From: Ifrita kowaldi | Lineage: Eukaryota > Chordata > Aves > Passeriformes > Cinclosomatidae | Length of the DNA: 64,000 nt | Direction: 5' to 3' | NCBI GenBank assembly: GCA_013398055.1 | Contig: VZRS01007379.1 | Span: 102,340-166,339 of the forward strand | Part shown: positions 36,143 through 49,413 of the stretch, one piece after another | Numbering within the stretch: position 1 is the first letter of the stretch | Layout: each line of letters opens with the position of its first letter | Program-made: the position numbers and the translations under genes | The notes under the pieces: generated by a model | The model's input: only the letters and a program-made list of their open reading frames with translations | Database searches by the model: none | Told to the model about the DNA's origin: nothing

Positions 36143-36745
36143 CTTTCCATGTTGTGATCCAGGTGAGAGAGAAGGTTAAGAAAGTTACTTTGAAAAACTA
36201 AAGTAGAAGAGACCTTCCTAAAAGACTGATTTCAGCAAGCTCAGGAGGTGTCCCATTGAATGAATGACGGAGAAGACTTATTTAGGATGCGTTAGGGAAG
36301 CCCTGTGTTACCCCCAAGATGATGGGAGGGCTGGAAATCTGAGTCTGTTCACTGCAAGCCGTGCCAGAAAAGAACTGCTTTAAAAGGTGAGAGACTCCCA
36401 GTGTTGCCAGCACAGGAGAGAAAATCAGCTTAGCCAAGTCTTAGCAAATCTTTTGTGCTTTTTGTGCAGCAACCTAACCATCTGTTTTTACTTCTTTTGA
36501 AATGGGACAACTTTGTGCATAATCCTTGTCTACTTCTAGATTTAGGCAAGCCAGTCCCAATTCCCTCTGCTATGACCTCCTTGAGGGTATGGCTGTTGCA
36601 AACCTCCGCTGTGAAACATTAGCAAACAGGAATGAGAGCAGCTCAGAGCTGGCTGATAAACACCAGCTACCAGCAATGGCAATTTCTGGGACAGAAGAAC
36701 CAGGGAGCCAATAATTGTAAAATAAATGTAAAGCAAACTTTTGCC
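36143..36745 (+). other. NMUR2: NMUR2 3' untranslated region (probable extent)
   Basis: This is the stretch between the TGA at 36140-36142 and the neighbourhood of the first good polyadenylation signal at 36721-36726. It has no recognisable repeat or coding content. The end is inferred from the hexamer; a distal AATAAA at 36953-36958 could give a longer form. Confidence 0.6.
36721..36726 (+). terminator. NMUR2: NMUR2 polyadenylation signal AATAAA
   Basis: A canonical AATAAA hexamer lies 579 nt past the stop codon. A TG-rich element (TTTGTGTGTTGTC, 36781-36793) follows about 55 nt later and could serve as the downstream GU-rich element. Confidence 0.6.
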
Positions 36746-36952
36746 TCTTGAGCTTCTTATTATAACTTCGACTTTGGATATTTGTGTGTTGTCTCCACCA
36801 GTGAAGCCCTGTGGTTGTGCTTCAGCAGACTTCACTCCTCCTGTACCAGGTGGATTGCAGAAGTCAGAGATCTACGTGGATTAGCAATCACCCGGAAGGA
36901 GCCTGGACAGCACCCACAGCAGACGGAATTGGGACAAACCTGGTGCACGGGC

Positions 36953-36958
36953 AATAAA
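36953..36958 (+). terminator. Alternative distal polyadenylation hexamer
   Basis: A second AATAAA lies about 230 nt beyond the first. It could give a longer 3' UTR, or it may be a chance occurrence in AT-rich DNA. Confidence 0.25.
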
Positions 36959-38530
36959 ATGGGGAGTTTTGCAGTGATATTGCATCTACTAAATTCAGTT
37001 TTTGCCACAAAGCACAATATAAGGTCTGAAAAACTTTCCTGCATCCCAGTAGTGCAAACAGATCCTGAAGGCAGTACACTCACATCCGAGCTGACAAATT
37101 CCTGGGCTCTGCTGACTGCAGAGACAGGACCCTATAGAATTGTGCCAAGGGAGCTCAGGGCGAGTCCATTACGTCGTGAAAATTTCGTAACATTCTGTCT
37201 CACAGGTTTCAAAGCCTGTTCACTGTGTTTCAGGGAAACGCCTCCAGTGAGCATCCTGGCGCAGGGCTGGGTTTAGTCCCCACGCTGGGCTCAGGCTTGG
37301 CACGCACTGCCACAGAGAATCATTGCATGAGTGTCACCAGGGGACTGGCGGCTGCTTACACAGCCAGAGAACACAGAGTTATCCCAGCAAACAAGAACAT
37401 TAGCTCCTGAAAGATGATACACTGTATGCAGAAAGACATTTTCCATTCTGGTCACTGGGGATCCAGATGACATTTCCTACCAAGGAGGAAGGGATTGTAC
37501 TCCTGTTACCACGGCCTCTTACTTCGCTTGCCCCAAAGTTTTCTGTTTGATTCTCACTGTGGGGCTTGGAGGTGGGAGACTCATGGCAGCTGGAGAGTCA
37601 CCTTTTCCTGGAGCATAAGGGGAATGTTGTCAGACCCTTTTTACCACCTGCAATCTTGAGAAACAAGCCTTGCAGAGGGGAAGAGCCACACACAAGGCCT
37701 GCAGAGAAAAGGCCATTCCTGCTCCCTCAAGACACAGCTGAAATGCTTTGCCACCCCCAAGTGGACACTTGCATTTTACCAGTGACATTTACATTTCCAA
37801 GCAGAAATCGTGCATCGTTTTTCCCTCTGCCAGAGATTACAGTTTGTTTTCCCTACGGACAGGCCATGCCAGAGGTGCCTTGCTGCCTGTGGGCCGCCCC
37901 ATCCCTGTTCTCCTGCCTGTGCAGGGCTCCGAGCTCTGTAATCCCACCCGGGAACCACCTGGGCAGTGGCTGTGCTGGATTTCCTCCCTCACCCTGTGCC
38001 TCCCTTGGGCAGATCCCTCACTGAGCCCAGGGGTTTCCGTGTCCCAGCTGTGTGAAAGCTGTCCCAGACACCAGCCAAAGGGGTGAGGAGACAGTGCAGT
38101 TTGACATAGTCACACATCCAGCGTGGGCTGGAGACATCCCTCTGCGAGGTTTTGTGGATCTTTGAATGCCTGTAAAGCATTTAGGATGAGGCAGCAGCTT
38201 GTGCTGGTGCACAGAGAGCCACCCACTAGTGAGAGCCATCCACGAGTGATGCTGCTCTCTCCTCTCTTCATGGCAGAATCCCAACCTTTGGCTGCAAAGC
38301 TCGGGGTTGATAAATGCATCCCTTGACTTGGAGGTGAGCACACAGACCTGCAGACAGGGGTTGGGGAGTGAAGCTGGAGGATGAAGATTTCATGTGGTCT
38401 TAAATCAAATGGCCACATTTTTGTCCCAAGGGAAGACAAAAGGGTTTTGTGAGGAAGGGGAAGCAGAGGTGGAAATTTTAGAAGAGAAATAGTGAGAAGC
38501 AAATCATCAGGAACTCACCTGGTTCTGAAC

Positions 38531-38547
38531 TTTTTTTTTTTTTTTTT
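38531..38547. repeat. Poly(T), 17 nt
   Basis: Uninterrupted T run. No retroposon is recognised next to it. Confidence 0.85.
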
Positions 38548-41500
38548 GTCCTAAAAGCATTTTTTATCCCATTTAATTTGTTGTCAGTCAGAAGGAGTGA
38601 TACTCATAAGCAAAAATTACTGAGCTTTTTTGGCCAAATATCAAAATTGAAGCTGAAAACATTTAGTCTTGCACCAAACCAAACCTTCTGTGAAAGTGTT
38701 ATTGGGAGAGACATATCAAAACTCCTCTGAATTCTGCTGAAAATAAAATAAATGCAGTGAAAAAAATGTGGACTAACTGTAGACTCCAAGTTAAATTCCC
38801 TGTGTCTGCACAGCTCGGTACCTCCTCGTTCCTGAGGGAGGATCTCTAGAAAATAGTTGGTGCACTTTGTCCCTAAATGTAGTCAATGTCCACTGGAGGC
38901 TTTTCCTCCCAAAAGGTCAGGGCTTGAGTTATTTATCACTCTGCTCTGATATTTACCTCCTGCATTTTGAAAGCTGGATCCAATGATGAAAAAACAAGGA
39001 AGATGGATAGAGACGTCACGAAAGCTGATGCTTTTCCTTTATTTATACATTAAGGAGCTTTCACAGCCAAGTGCTGAATAATGTTGGCAACTGGCTGAGA
39101 AAAAAATCCTGTTGCACAAAAATGAAGAACTGCTCTCTTTCCCCCGAAGTGGTCTAGTGTGATAAAACTGTATTTATTTGAAATCAAGCGTGACTTCGTA
39201 GACAGAACTGTCTATTGATTTATTTCTCTGCTTCTGTTTCCCTCTGGGAAACGTGCAAGTTTGTGAGCAGAAGGTGTGGAGAGCAGGGGCAGTTCTCCAG
39301 CACGGGGAACAAGACCTGGAGAGTCTGAAATGTGCTGCAAGGAAGCACTCAAAGAGGAGAAGAATTGTGTTCTTTGCCAGTGAGTGATGCTCAGCTCTAA
39401 CACCAGGTTCAGTTGGAAAAAACTCCATGAACAGCAAGTGGGCAGTTCTGTTAAGTTTATATGAAGAGTTTTTGAACACCACTGTGTTTTGAAGTGTTTA
39501 AACCACGACTTATCAGTAAAACTAAATGTACACTTCAGCTGCAGAGATGGTTATCCGTATCTGTGTGTAAAATGGAAATAAATGTACTAAAGTCTGTCTT
39601 CCTAAGCCTGGTCCATCCTCCAGAAATCCTCACACTTCTATTTCTCCCTCTGATTTCACGTGAGCAGGAGATGGAGAGTCAGGTGTTCAGCCAGCACCAG
39701 ACACAGGACACCAAGGACTCATTACAAGTCATAGTGACTAAAAAAAAACCCATATTTCAGCTGGTGTATTTGCACAAAACCAGCACTAATCCCCATGGAA
39801 CTTTTGGTTCTGCACATCTGAGAGCTCATACAAGAGCTCTGCACAACTGCTCCTATAGGGGAGGAGCTCAAAAACTGGGCAGCACAGTTGGCTTAGCCAG
39901 GAGAGGGTCCCAAAGCAAAAACTGCTGCTTGCCAGGCTGTGGAGCAGCCAGCTCTGCTCTCCCTCTCTGTTTGATCACCATTGTCTCATTTTCTCTGCTG
40001 TTCATTATGACACTTGCTGGTATTTTCCCCACTGATGTTTCTTTTTCCACAAACTAGCAAACTGCTGAGCTGTGGCATTTCCATGTCAAATGGATATTAA
40101 TGTAAGGAGCAATATGAGAATGAAAGCAGAATGATAATCTGGACTTTTTCTCTCTGTATACAAACTGAGAAAGAAAAAGGGGAAAGAACAAGAAATTAAA
40201 CAAGATCTTGCAAGGATTAAAATTTGGGTTTAGAATTTAGTCCAAGTCAATGCAATGATGGCGAATGTCCTTCAGAGAGAGCTGAGGATTAAAAGAGTTC
40301 GAAAAGAAACTGCAGAAAACTGCCCAATCTGACCCCTGCAGGTTTCCCTGCCTGGGAAAAAAACACTTTTGAGGTTGTTAGGGTAGGTCACCATGCACCA
40401 AAATACAGTGAGCATCTTGTGCACAATTCCCTGACTCTGAAAAAGGAATTTGTCACGTACAAAATGGACCATAAAGTAAGAAACTCTCCAGGACAATCAA
40501 GGGTTGTTGATTTTCTTCCATATTTCTTTCCATTTACATTCTGGGTAGTCAACAGCCTGCTTTGGTCATACCTGAGACTCAGAGCTAAGGTCATTTGCCA
40601 CCAGAAGACTTTCTGTTACTGTCTAGACTTTGTGAAACCCTGAACAGCTGTAGCTGATGTTTTCAAGGCAAATTATCTTAAATCCACTTAATTTTTAGAG
40701 AAGGATTAATTTTATGTGTGTGGGAGCTGTTGGAATAATTTGCTTCCCGCTGGGATGCTAATTCATGAATGAAATACTGAGGTGCTTATTGTAAAAGCCC
40801 AAGTAACTTTTTTCTTGCATCCTTCTCTTACACTATTTTATGAATTGCAGCAAGTTCCTGCCCAGAGGAATAGGCTTCTGTATGATTTTTTGGCTAGAGG
40901 TGGTTTTTCCAGAAGACCTTTTGACTCAGATATCTTCAACATGATCTCCATCAGAAGAAATCTGTATTCTTTTTCCAGATAAATGAGAGGGAAAAAAAGC
41001 TGTTCTAAAATCAATTTACCTGACCTATTTCAGTCATCTACTTTAGGTGTTTTACAGGTAGTTTTTATGCATATCTTCTGCAGCTGAAAAACACGGCCAG
41101 GCAACAAGGTACAAGTCACCTTGGAGTGCTGCGTGTTCTTTGTTGCAAAGCAGGTATGTTTATCAGACCCTTTCCATTTGTTTCATTTCTTCAGAACCCA
41201 AGAGACTCCCTTAGAAATGACTCACTAGGAAAATCATGCTCCAAATGAGCAAAGCAAATGGCTCACAGCTAAATCACCACTAAACACTGGCAGAACAGCA
41301 TCCTCAGGGGCTCACCTACCACTTTGTTCACTGATCTGGAGCTGGTGCCTCTGGGACACCTGGGCTGCACTGGAAAGGCAGAGAAATTCCATCAAAGCTC
41401 TAGCACGTGTAGAGTTTGCAGCATTTGTTTGCAGCATTTCAGTTTTCTTTCCTTTGCTTCTGTAGGAGATGACAAGGGCAGGAAGATCTGTCCTGACAGA

Positions 41501-44500
41501 GAAGGTGCTAAACAGCTGCCTGAACTCAATGGAAAGTCTCCAAAAAGAAGTTTTTTCATGACTGCAGTGCAGGTGGGTTGGGCAGCACAGAGCAACTGCA
41601 GCAAAAAAGTACAAGAGTCACAGTTCTGGGAAACAGAATAACTCACCAGACTCTCTGGGAGGAAGGAAACAAAGCACTAACACGGGAACTTGGAGGTATA
41701 TTTAACCATGTTAATTTAACCATGTACTGGGGTTTGTTAGCTGGCTTGGTGTTAGGCAAATCCTGCATGCAGAGGGGTTTTTTGAGTGTGAACAAACCTG
41801 GTTACTACCACAAAACTCAGCTTCCCCTAAGCCCGGCACCACTGTTTCCTCTCAGCTCAAGTTACCTGCTCCCACAGAAAAACAGACCACAGAAAGAGCA
41901 GCACGTACAAATTTCCATTTCAGTAGCACAGGCAGGACCCTCCACTGGAACTGAGACACAGGCAGCACGCTCTTAGCCTAAAGTGATGGAACCAGCTTGT
42001 GCTCCTGCATGTAACAAAGATGAGCAGCAGTTGACACTGGCCCAGACCCATCTGCTCTGGTTGCGTATCCCAGTCCCACGACGAGGGGCTGGGTCATGTG
42101 GAGCCGGCTCTCTCTGCTTATAACACTAACCAGTCTCAAAGCTGAGGCTCACATGGCAGCCTAACAAATCCCTGCAAACCCACTGCACTCCTCCAAGAGG
42201 CACCAAGGACTGCCAGACACGATTCAGCCTCAGCACACCCCAGTTTTTCTGTGTCTCTTGCATTAACAGCAAGGAACACTCATATAAGTGTTAGTCTCAG
42301 TCTGGTTCCTTCCGGTCTCATTTCGTTCCCTATCTTCCCTCCCAGGAGGAACAGGTATATTGAAAATCATCTCCTCTCCCCATCCATCCAGTCTTTTTGC
42401 TGCTAAGAAATTCCACTGAGGACTGAGTCTTTTCTCTGCAACTTTATTTGCCAGCTGTAGGGTTTTCACACCGTTATTTGTATTCCAGTCCCGATTTCAA
42501 TTACCTGGCTAACCTTTTCAATTTTCACAGAGAGTGAGAATCAGAAAACAGCAGGTCCTTTATTACAGCTCACACTGGCGGGGAATTCTTCACCCCCCTT
42601 CCCTCCCCCATGTTTGCAGGAAAGCTCTGTCAAATTCAAACAAACTCATTGATAATAACTTGTCTATTTACTTATGCTGTGCTGGCTGTTAAATATTCTG
42701 GTCCTTTCTGCAGACCTCTCTTCCACCCTCCTTTTGGCTTGAACATACTGTGTTTTGCACCATTTCTAAAAGCCAAGGAGAACCAATCCTAAGCCTTCAC
42801 CCCGATGCTTGACTCCAGTGGGAATTCTCACCAGGGTCAAACACTGGGGAAGTTAAAAGCCCTGTGCTTTTAGAAGGGCTGTTTGCTGGTCTTTGAGAAG
42901 CAAGATGTGGTGGTGGCCAGTCTTTATGTCCATATCTCAGAGCACTTCCCCATGGAGGCTCAGGGCCTTGGGGGGTTCCCTCAAACGAGGGGTAAGTCAG
43001 GCACAGGACACCACTCTGCTGATCCCAAAGCCACTGCTCTGCCCCTAAATTGTGCTGGCCACAGCTGTCACCCTTTTAGCCTTTCTCAGTTCTCCAAGTC
43101 ACACCCCTCTTCATACCTCCATTATTATTCTGAGCTCTTGATCTAGCAGTCATTTCCTTGCCTGTGATCTGTCTGCCCCATCATTTAGCCATCCAGATCC
43201 TAAAAAGGGTTTATTTGATTGGGGAGGGGGGAGGATTTAATGCAAAAGACCTGTTCCTTAGCAACACCTTCCTTCTTTTTTCTTTTGTTATTTCCAGCTC
43301 ATTATCTTTGCCCATGTTCGACTCCAAATTAACTTAATTACAGACAGATTTCATATCTCTCTAAACCAGAAGGGGCACTTGTAAAACATCCCTCCAGTCA
43401 ACAGCAAATGAGGGCCTTGGCCTATGCTAAGTAGGCTTTGGGAAAGGCAGCTCAGCTGTGCCTGCCCTGCTCCCCCCAGAGACCTCTCCCAGTTGCTCCC
43501 AGCTCCTGCTGTTCCTTTTCAGTGAGGCATTTCATCTCTCCATTTTGCAGCCTGCCCAAGCTCACCACAACCCCTGAGCTCCACAACAACCATCAGTATA
43601 AATCACCAGGTGAATGCTTCTCTTATGCAGATGCCAAGGACACTGCAACCTTTCCACCTCCTCTTTCCATATTCTGACAGGGGAAAAGTGCCTCAGTTCA
43701 AAGTCTGTGATTGGAATCTGCCCTGGGTACAAGTCTGAGCTAAATCTGAGCCATACTGAGCCTGAACATTGGATGTACTCAGTCCAGGATGACCTCTGAT
43801 TGCTTACACAAGTGGGAGGTCAAAGATCTTTCTTGGTTAATGCAGGTCTGGGTGCCCAAAACTCATACACCAATGACAGGTTTCTCCTTGAAAATCCCCT
43901 CTGAGATAAAAATGCACCAGCTGAACTAGATCCAGGCCAGCCCCTCATGCCATATCCTCTCCTTAGCCTGTGATGCCAGGTTTCCTTTGGAAATCAGGAT
44001 CAGGATCTATCTCCAGCAGCTGACAGGCTCCTCACCTTATCACAGATAAATTATTGTTGAATTGCTCTGTCTTACCGTCCACTGGCAAAGGAAATATCTT
44101 CTTCCTTCTGTTAAAGGTCTAGTAGCTATCACCCAGCCAGAACACTTCCTAAATCCACCAAGTGACTCCTCGCTGGTGGAAGCTGAGTGCTGCACTAAGA
44201 ATGAGGAGAGATCTGTATTCACACAATGAGGAAAGTGTTGTCAGAGCGAGCCCCCGACAGAACGGTGTTGAGGGCATATGAAACACAAGGAAACCCTCTA
44301 CAAAGGCACAGGGGGACCTAAACTCCCACCAGCAATAAAAAAGGGAAGGCTCAGGGTCAGTTTTAGAGGAATCAGAGAGCTGTAATTCTGCCATTAGAAG
44401 AAGACCTCTGCGGTTTCTGGAGAGGAAGGAAAGCTAAATGGTGATGCAGGTGGTTTGTCCTCATTCAGGTGAGCACTTTTTCCCAGCAGCTTGCCACCCT

Positions 44501-46894
44501 GGAAAGTAGAACCACAGGTTAAAATGGGACGTGATTCCCCCCTCACCCTGCAGAGGCAGAGCTGCAAATCTTGCAGTGTCCTGGGGTTAAGTGCCTCAAA
44601 CACAGGCAGCAGAATTGATTTGCAGAGTGAAATTCACTCTGCCCCAACAGCTTCAGGTTCTTCCCTTTCTCTTTGGCCCCTTTCTTTCTCATCACTTTGG
44701 TCTGCAGGGAGAGGAGCCATAGGTAGGATACTTCCTTCCTATGTTGTGAGAACGTTTTCAGAATTGTATACCTCAGTTGAACCACGTTGCATTTACCAGC
44801 TCGGCAGGAGACTGTCCCCAGTGTCAGTGCTTATGCTGCAAAGGTCTGAAGAAGGCAAGGAGCAAATATCTGCCCTGAAATCTGAGCGTGTGGCCTCTGA
44901 AGAGCATTTGTACACATGCTCCCCAAATTTACAGCCCAACCACACTAGTCAGTGCCACTGGAGGTCAGTCTTGTGCCATGGAAACCTGTGTGGGAGTGAG
45001 CACTGGGGTGCCCTGATTCCCAGAAACCTTGGGCGCTAAGCCTGCGTTTGTGGTACACAGGACACCCCACGAGAAAATCTGTTCCGGCTCCCCGGGTGTT
45101 GATTTATGATGTTGAGATTCTTCATGTTTCCATTTCTTTTTTCCCCCTGCTCAAAACTACTTAGTGGTCTGTTGCTGGATAAGCTCAGCAAGAGATTCTC
45201 GTGTGTCCAGTCAGCACAGGCTCACAGAAAGCCAGGCTGCTCATCGGGTCCCAGCCAGCGTGAGCAGTGGTGAGACCGATTGTGAGTCAGGCTTGGCCAC
45301 CTCATCCAAACCGACTTGGAAAATTCTCTTGTTTTGGGACAATTCTCAGTCTTTTGTTTCACAGGGCATGGCAGAATAATTATATACAAGTTGCAAGCTC
45401 TGGATGAGAAATCAAGATATTGATTCATGACCAAAACAAGTACAAGCTCAGATATATCTAATTCAGAGCCCAATTCCTCGCCAGTGCCTATAATAAAGAA
45501 TTCCTACACAGAACTCATTCAAAGAGTCACTTCCTCCCACTCCTTCTGTAAGACCCTCCAAGAAGGGCACAACAAATATTTGATTGGGAACAAAACCCTT
45601 CAGCCAAAGATTTTGGTAAAACAGATTATCTGTGCTTTTACTATAGGATCCCACAGGTGCCAATGCAAACCCAGTTCTAGCTGTGTCAGGTGAGGTTGGC
45701 TCTTGGTAACTCTTATGCCTGTACAAAAAATATTCATCAGTATGGTCTGAGTAGAAAATGGAGACTGAAGTGCTCAGTTGTGCTTTGCTCAGGTTACTAT
45801 CCCACATATATTCTTTATTTCACCTTCAGGGTGACTTAATTTCTCTCTCTAGATCAAGGATGGCAGAGCTGTCATCTGCCCTGTCTCCAGCCAGGCCACA
45901 TCTGGAGTTCAGGGTACATCATCCACACTCATCCACTGAAGCTCTGAAATGAGAGCCAGCATTGCACAAACCCTCTGCAGGCCCCTGCTACAAACAGCCT
46001 TCAGCACAGACTTCTGCTCTGCTGTAACAATTAAAAAGCCATTCCTTTTCTGCTATTTTTCTAGCACAGCAGTAGAAATATTGATCTCCACCACTGGCTT
46101 CTTTCCTGTGAATGATCAGTTATCCTTTGGCGTTAAGCAAACTGCAATTATGCATTCTAAATAACCAGAGAATCACAAGAGTCCAGGTACATTCTGCTCT
46201 CTTACCTCTTATTCCCATCAGCATTCCTGTCTGCATGGCCTTGGGCACGCCACATCTTTCCATGAAGAGAAAGGCAGCATCCATCTCTCTGTCCCACACT
46301 CACCTCCTGCCTCAAGGAACAGCAAAGTTCTCCCTGAACCCTGGCAGTTCTTAAAAGGGACTGGAGCAGACAGAAAAAAGGAGACAGGTCACTGCAATAA
46401 CTCAGTGATAGTGGCTCCCCATAATTAGGAAAGAAAACCCACAGCATGGCCATGGCAGTGGAATAACTACTGCGAAGATGTGCCCCTAAGCAGCCAGGAC
46501 CTTGGCAGCCCCTCGGTGACACAGTCAGTCAGAGACAGTCAGAGACAGTCAGAACCCAGGAGGGAAAGGGTAAGAACAGACACAAGAAGATTATTAACTT
46601 TGGCAGAGCCCATCAGGTGTCCTTGCAGTGCTGCCACCTTGCTGGGTGCTGGAAACGGTGTTGGGAGAGTGGGGTGCACTGCTGTCAGTGTGATTGATCC
46701 ACAGAGGCAAATTCCACACCAACGAGCTCAGGCCGAGGGGAGATTCACATCCTTTGCTTTGCATATTCATCACCTTTGCATGCAGAGCTGAAACAACCTC
46801 AGTGAGGAGCAGAGCACGAGCCTCTGTCATTCCGCCTGCAGTATTCACCACTAGAGCTTTTCCTTCCTCTCACAAGTCACACATTTTCATTCCC

Positions 46895-46969
46895 TTTTGG
46901 TTTGTTTTTTTTGTTTGTTTTTTTGGTTTTTTTGTTGTTGTTGTTTTTGTTTTTGTTTTTTTTTTTTTA
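46895..46969. repeat. T/G-only low-complexity tract
   Basis: TTTG, TTG and long T runs; one strand has almost no A or C over 75 nt. Open frames rich in F, V and C (or K and Q on the other strand) here are artefacts. Confidence 0.85.
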
Positions 46970-47444
46970 TGTGTGGTGGTGGAGGATTTTCCCCCCTCTC
47001 ACTTCCTTTGCTGCAACATTCGTGCTGTAAGCTACAGCAGATAACATGCCAGGTTTTCACCTGGCTGGTTGGGAGCTTTGCAACCAATAGCTCCTTACCA
47101 CTTCCTTATAGGGTATTTATTTCCTCTTGAATTTTTTGTACCTTCACAGATGGGACTGAACCATTTATCACTGTCAATAAGTCACAGTAGCTAAACCTTG
47201 TGGAATTTAAGTATGCTAAGGACAAAATGTTTGAACCAGGGATATATTGAGCAATATTGATAATTTTGTTCATATTTGAAGAAGGATTGGGAGGAAAGGA
47301 AGAGTTTAGAAAGTATCTGGGTAAAAAATAGCTATATGGAAGCAGGACAGCTGCAAGTCCCAACTTCATACATTTTGCCTCATTTACTCCACTGATTTGC
47401 CCAGCATATTTTGGAATCAAGATTTGCTCAGCCTAACCAAGACC

Positions 47445-47447
<3 letters not shown>

Positions 47448-47478
<31 letters not shown>

Positions 47479-47505
47479 NCTCTCTCTCTCTTTCTCTCTT
47501 TCTCT
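47448..47505. repeat. (CT)n microsatellite containing an N
   Basis: CT dinucleotide run, partly CTTT at the 3' side. The N at 47479 lies inside it, so the true length is uncertain. Confidence 0.9.
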
Positions 47506-48728
47506 GTCCTTGCTCTCCAGAGCTACAGGCTGAGTCCTGTTCATGACCCAAAGATGAACTTGTGCCCTGGGCATCACTGGATAAAAAATCCCTTTGCTGA
47601 AACACTCAGGGGTACTGGTGCATCACTCTTCAGTGATGTTCTGGGGGAAATAATGCTTGTTTTAGAAATGCTGAAACAAAAAGGCTTATGGATGCTGAGA
47701 GGTTTTTGTTGGTTTGACTCTGGCAGAAGCAGCTTTTCTATCCATTTATCAAGCTGCCTGCAGCTCCCATTTCAAGGCTGATGAAGATATAATAAACAGT
47801 AAGCCAAAAAAAGTCCTTTGAAAGGTGCACCCAGAGCAGTTTAATAAATAAAAGATCAGGGGCAGGCGGGGGGAAGGGAAAGAAAAACCATCAGTACAAG
47901 TTTTGACTTTCCTCTGCTGTCCATTTCACAGCATAAATTTAAATAAATGAATGGTGCAGGTTGGTGGAATCACTCTTTCATTCTCAAATACCCTCTCTAA
48001 AAATTTCTACTTGAGAATTCATCTTTCTACAACGTCTTCCTGGCTCATGTTTTGCCAGCTACCCTCTGACCTACCACTTCAAAATTTTTAAGGATATCCA
48101 TCAGACTCCGCAGAACCCAGAGCTTCTTTGAAAAAGCTCCTGCACTCCTGATGGATGAACACTCTTTGTGGAAACTCCAGTGCAATAAACCTCAATGCTG
48201 CTAAGCAGCTGGATGCCAGAGAGCTCAGGTGATCCCAGGTTTTATCTTCCCTCTCCACTGCTTATACAGAGGTGACCTTGGAGTTTGCACCAGGCTTTAA
48301 TCTTCCACAGAGGAGACTTTGCTCCTGCAGAGATCCCTGGGGATCTCAGTCCTGCATTAGCTGTCAGTTGTTTCTCTGGGTACAAGGACAGACTTTGCTC
48401 ACATTGGGATTGTCATTTGCCATGTTCTCTTTTCCATTTGGATTCATGGATATCAGGCAAGCTGGGAGCCTCCTCAGGCCCTTGCTGGGGATTTTGTCCA
48501 TCAACCTCTGGCATATGGCAATGAAGTTATTGCATCTTCCTGGTGCATTTTGGTTATCAAAGCCTGATGGGCATTCAGGCTGGAAGCCCAGGTTTGAGTT
48601 TCAACATCCTTCTTCAAGAAGCTGCCACCTGGTTTCTTTGAGTTGCAGGAACTTTTCTCCAGGTCTGATTCTGTCTTCAGATCATTGGGGTTAACGCTCA
48701 TGGACTTCAGCAGGCACCAGAAAGATCC

Positions 48729-48978
48729 TGTGAGCAACAGAGAGAAGAAAGAGGGAGTTGCAGACAATAAAAAACATTAACAGGTGAGACATGGTGAAAG
48801 AATCAGAGGAAAGTGAGGAGAAAAAGACAATCCCAGAGGAACAGAGAGAAGAATGGAAAAGGAAAGAGAGAAAAATAATTTTAAAAAAATAAATTATTAA
48901 AGAACTGAAAAGAGAATAAGAATGAAAGAAGAGAGAAGAAGGGAAACTAGAAGGAAGGGTGAAGACAGAAAAAAGGCC
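48729..48978. repeat. Purine-rich, strand-asymmetric stretch of about 250 bp
   Basis: The + strand is dominated by A and G (AGAGAGAAGAAAGAGGGAG and similar) with scattered pyrimidines. The minus strand therefore offers an S/L/F-rich open frame, which I regard as a composition artefact. Confidence 0.7.
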
Positions 48979-49383
48979 CAGTAATATGCACAAAGAAAAA
49001 TACATGCTGCTTTCCATTTTTGCATTAATGCTTCACCAGATGGAGACGGTATCAACAATAATAGAACCTCTGAGCTGCAGAACAATAGGTGAAATAATTC
49101 AAGCACCACTTTCAGATTAAAAAACAGTGAAAGGAGTATGATTTATTTCCCAGTTTTTCTTTTCTTTCTCTATATATAGAAAATAACCTCATCTGCTTAC
49201 TCAAGTTCTGTGGCTCATCACTACAAAAATATAAATAAAAGAATGAAACCACCCTTCAGTGCAGACAGAAAATAAATCAGAAACCTCAATGCATTTTCAT
49301 TGTTGCAGCTGGGTCCTGTCTTCACATTTATTTATCTTTAAATTTCTCCTTGCACTCTAGAGACCATATCCCATAAAATGCTG

Positions 49384-49413
49384 GGTTAACAAGTTAACCA
49401 TGAATAATTCATG
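49384..49413. promoter_or_regulatory. Paired dyad motifs resembling HNF1/homeodomain sites
   Basis: GGTTAACAAGTTAACC (49384-49399) has two GTTAAC half-sites like an HNF1 site with one extra spacer base. It abuts CATGAATAATTCATG (49399-49413), a perfect odd palindrome like POU/homeodomain dimer sites. The surroundings are AT-rich and contain no gene. An enhancer role is only inference. Confidence 0.3.

Larger units (their letters stand above)
36746..47447. other. Non-coding stretch downstream of NMUR2
   Basis: No recognisable exon. Open frames up to 187 codons (39494-40057; 44491-45039) lack domain signatures. Poly(T) and T/G tracts are listed separately. Confidence 0.55.

Noticed and set aside
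46694..47087. Membrane-like V/F/C-rich frame and its K/Q-rich antisense
   Set aside because: Produced by the T/G low-complexity tract at 46895-46969.
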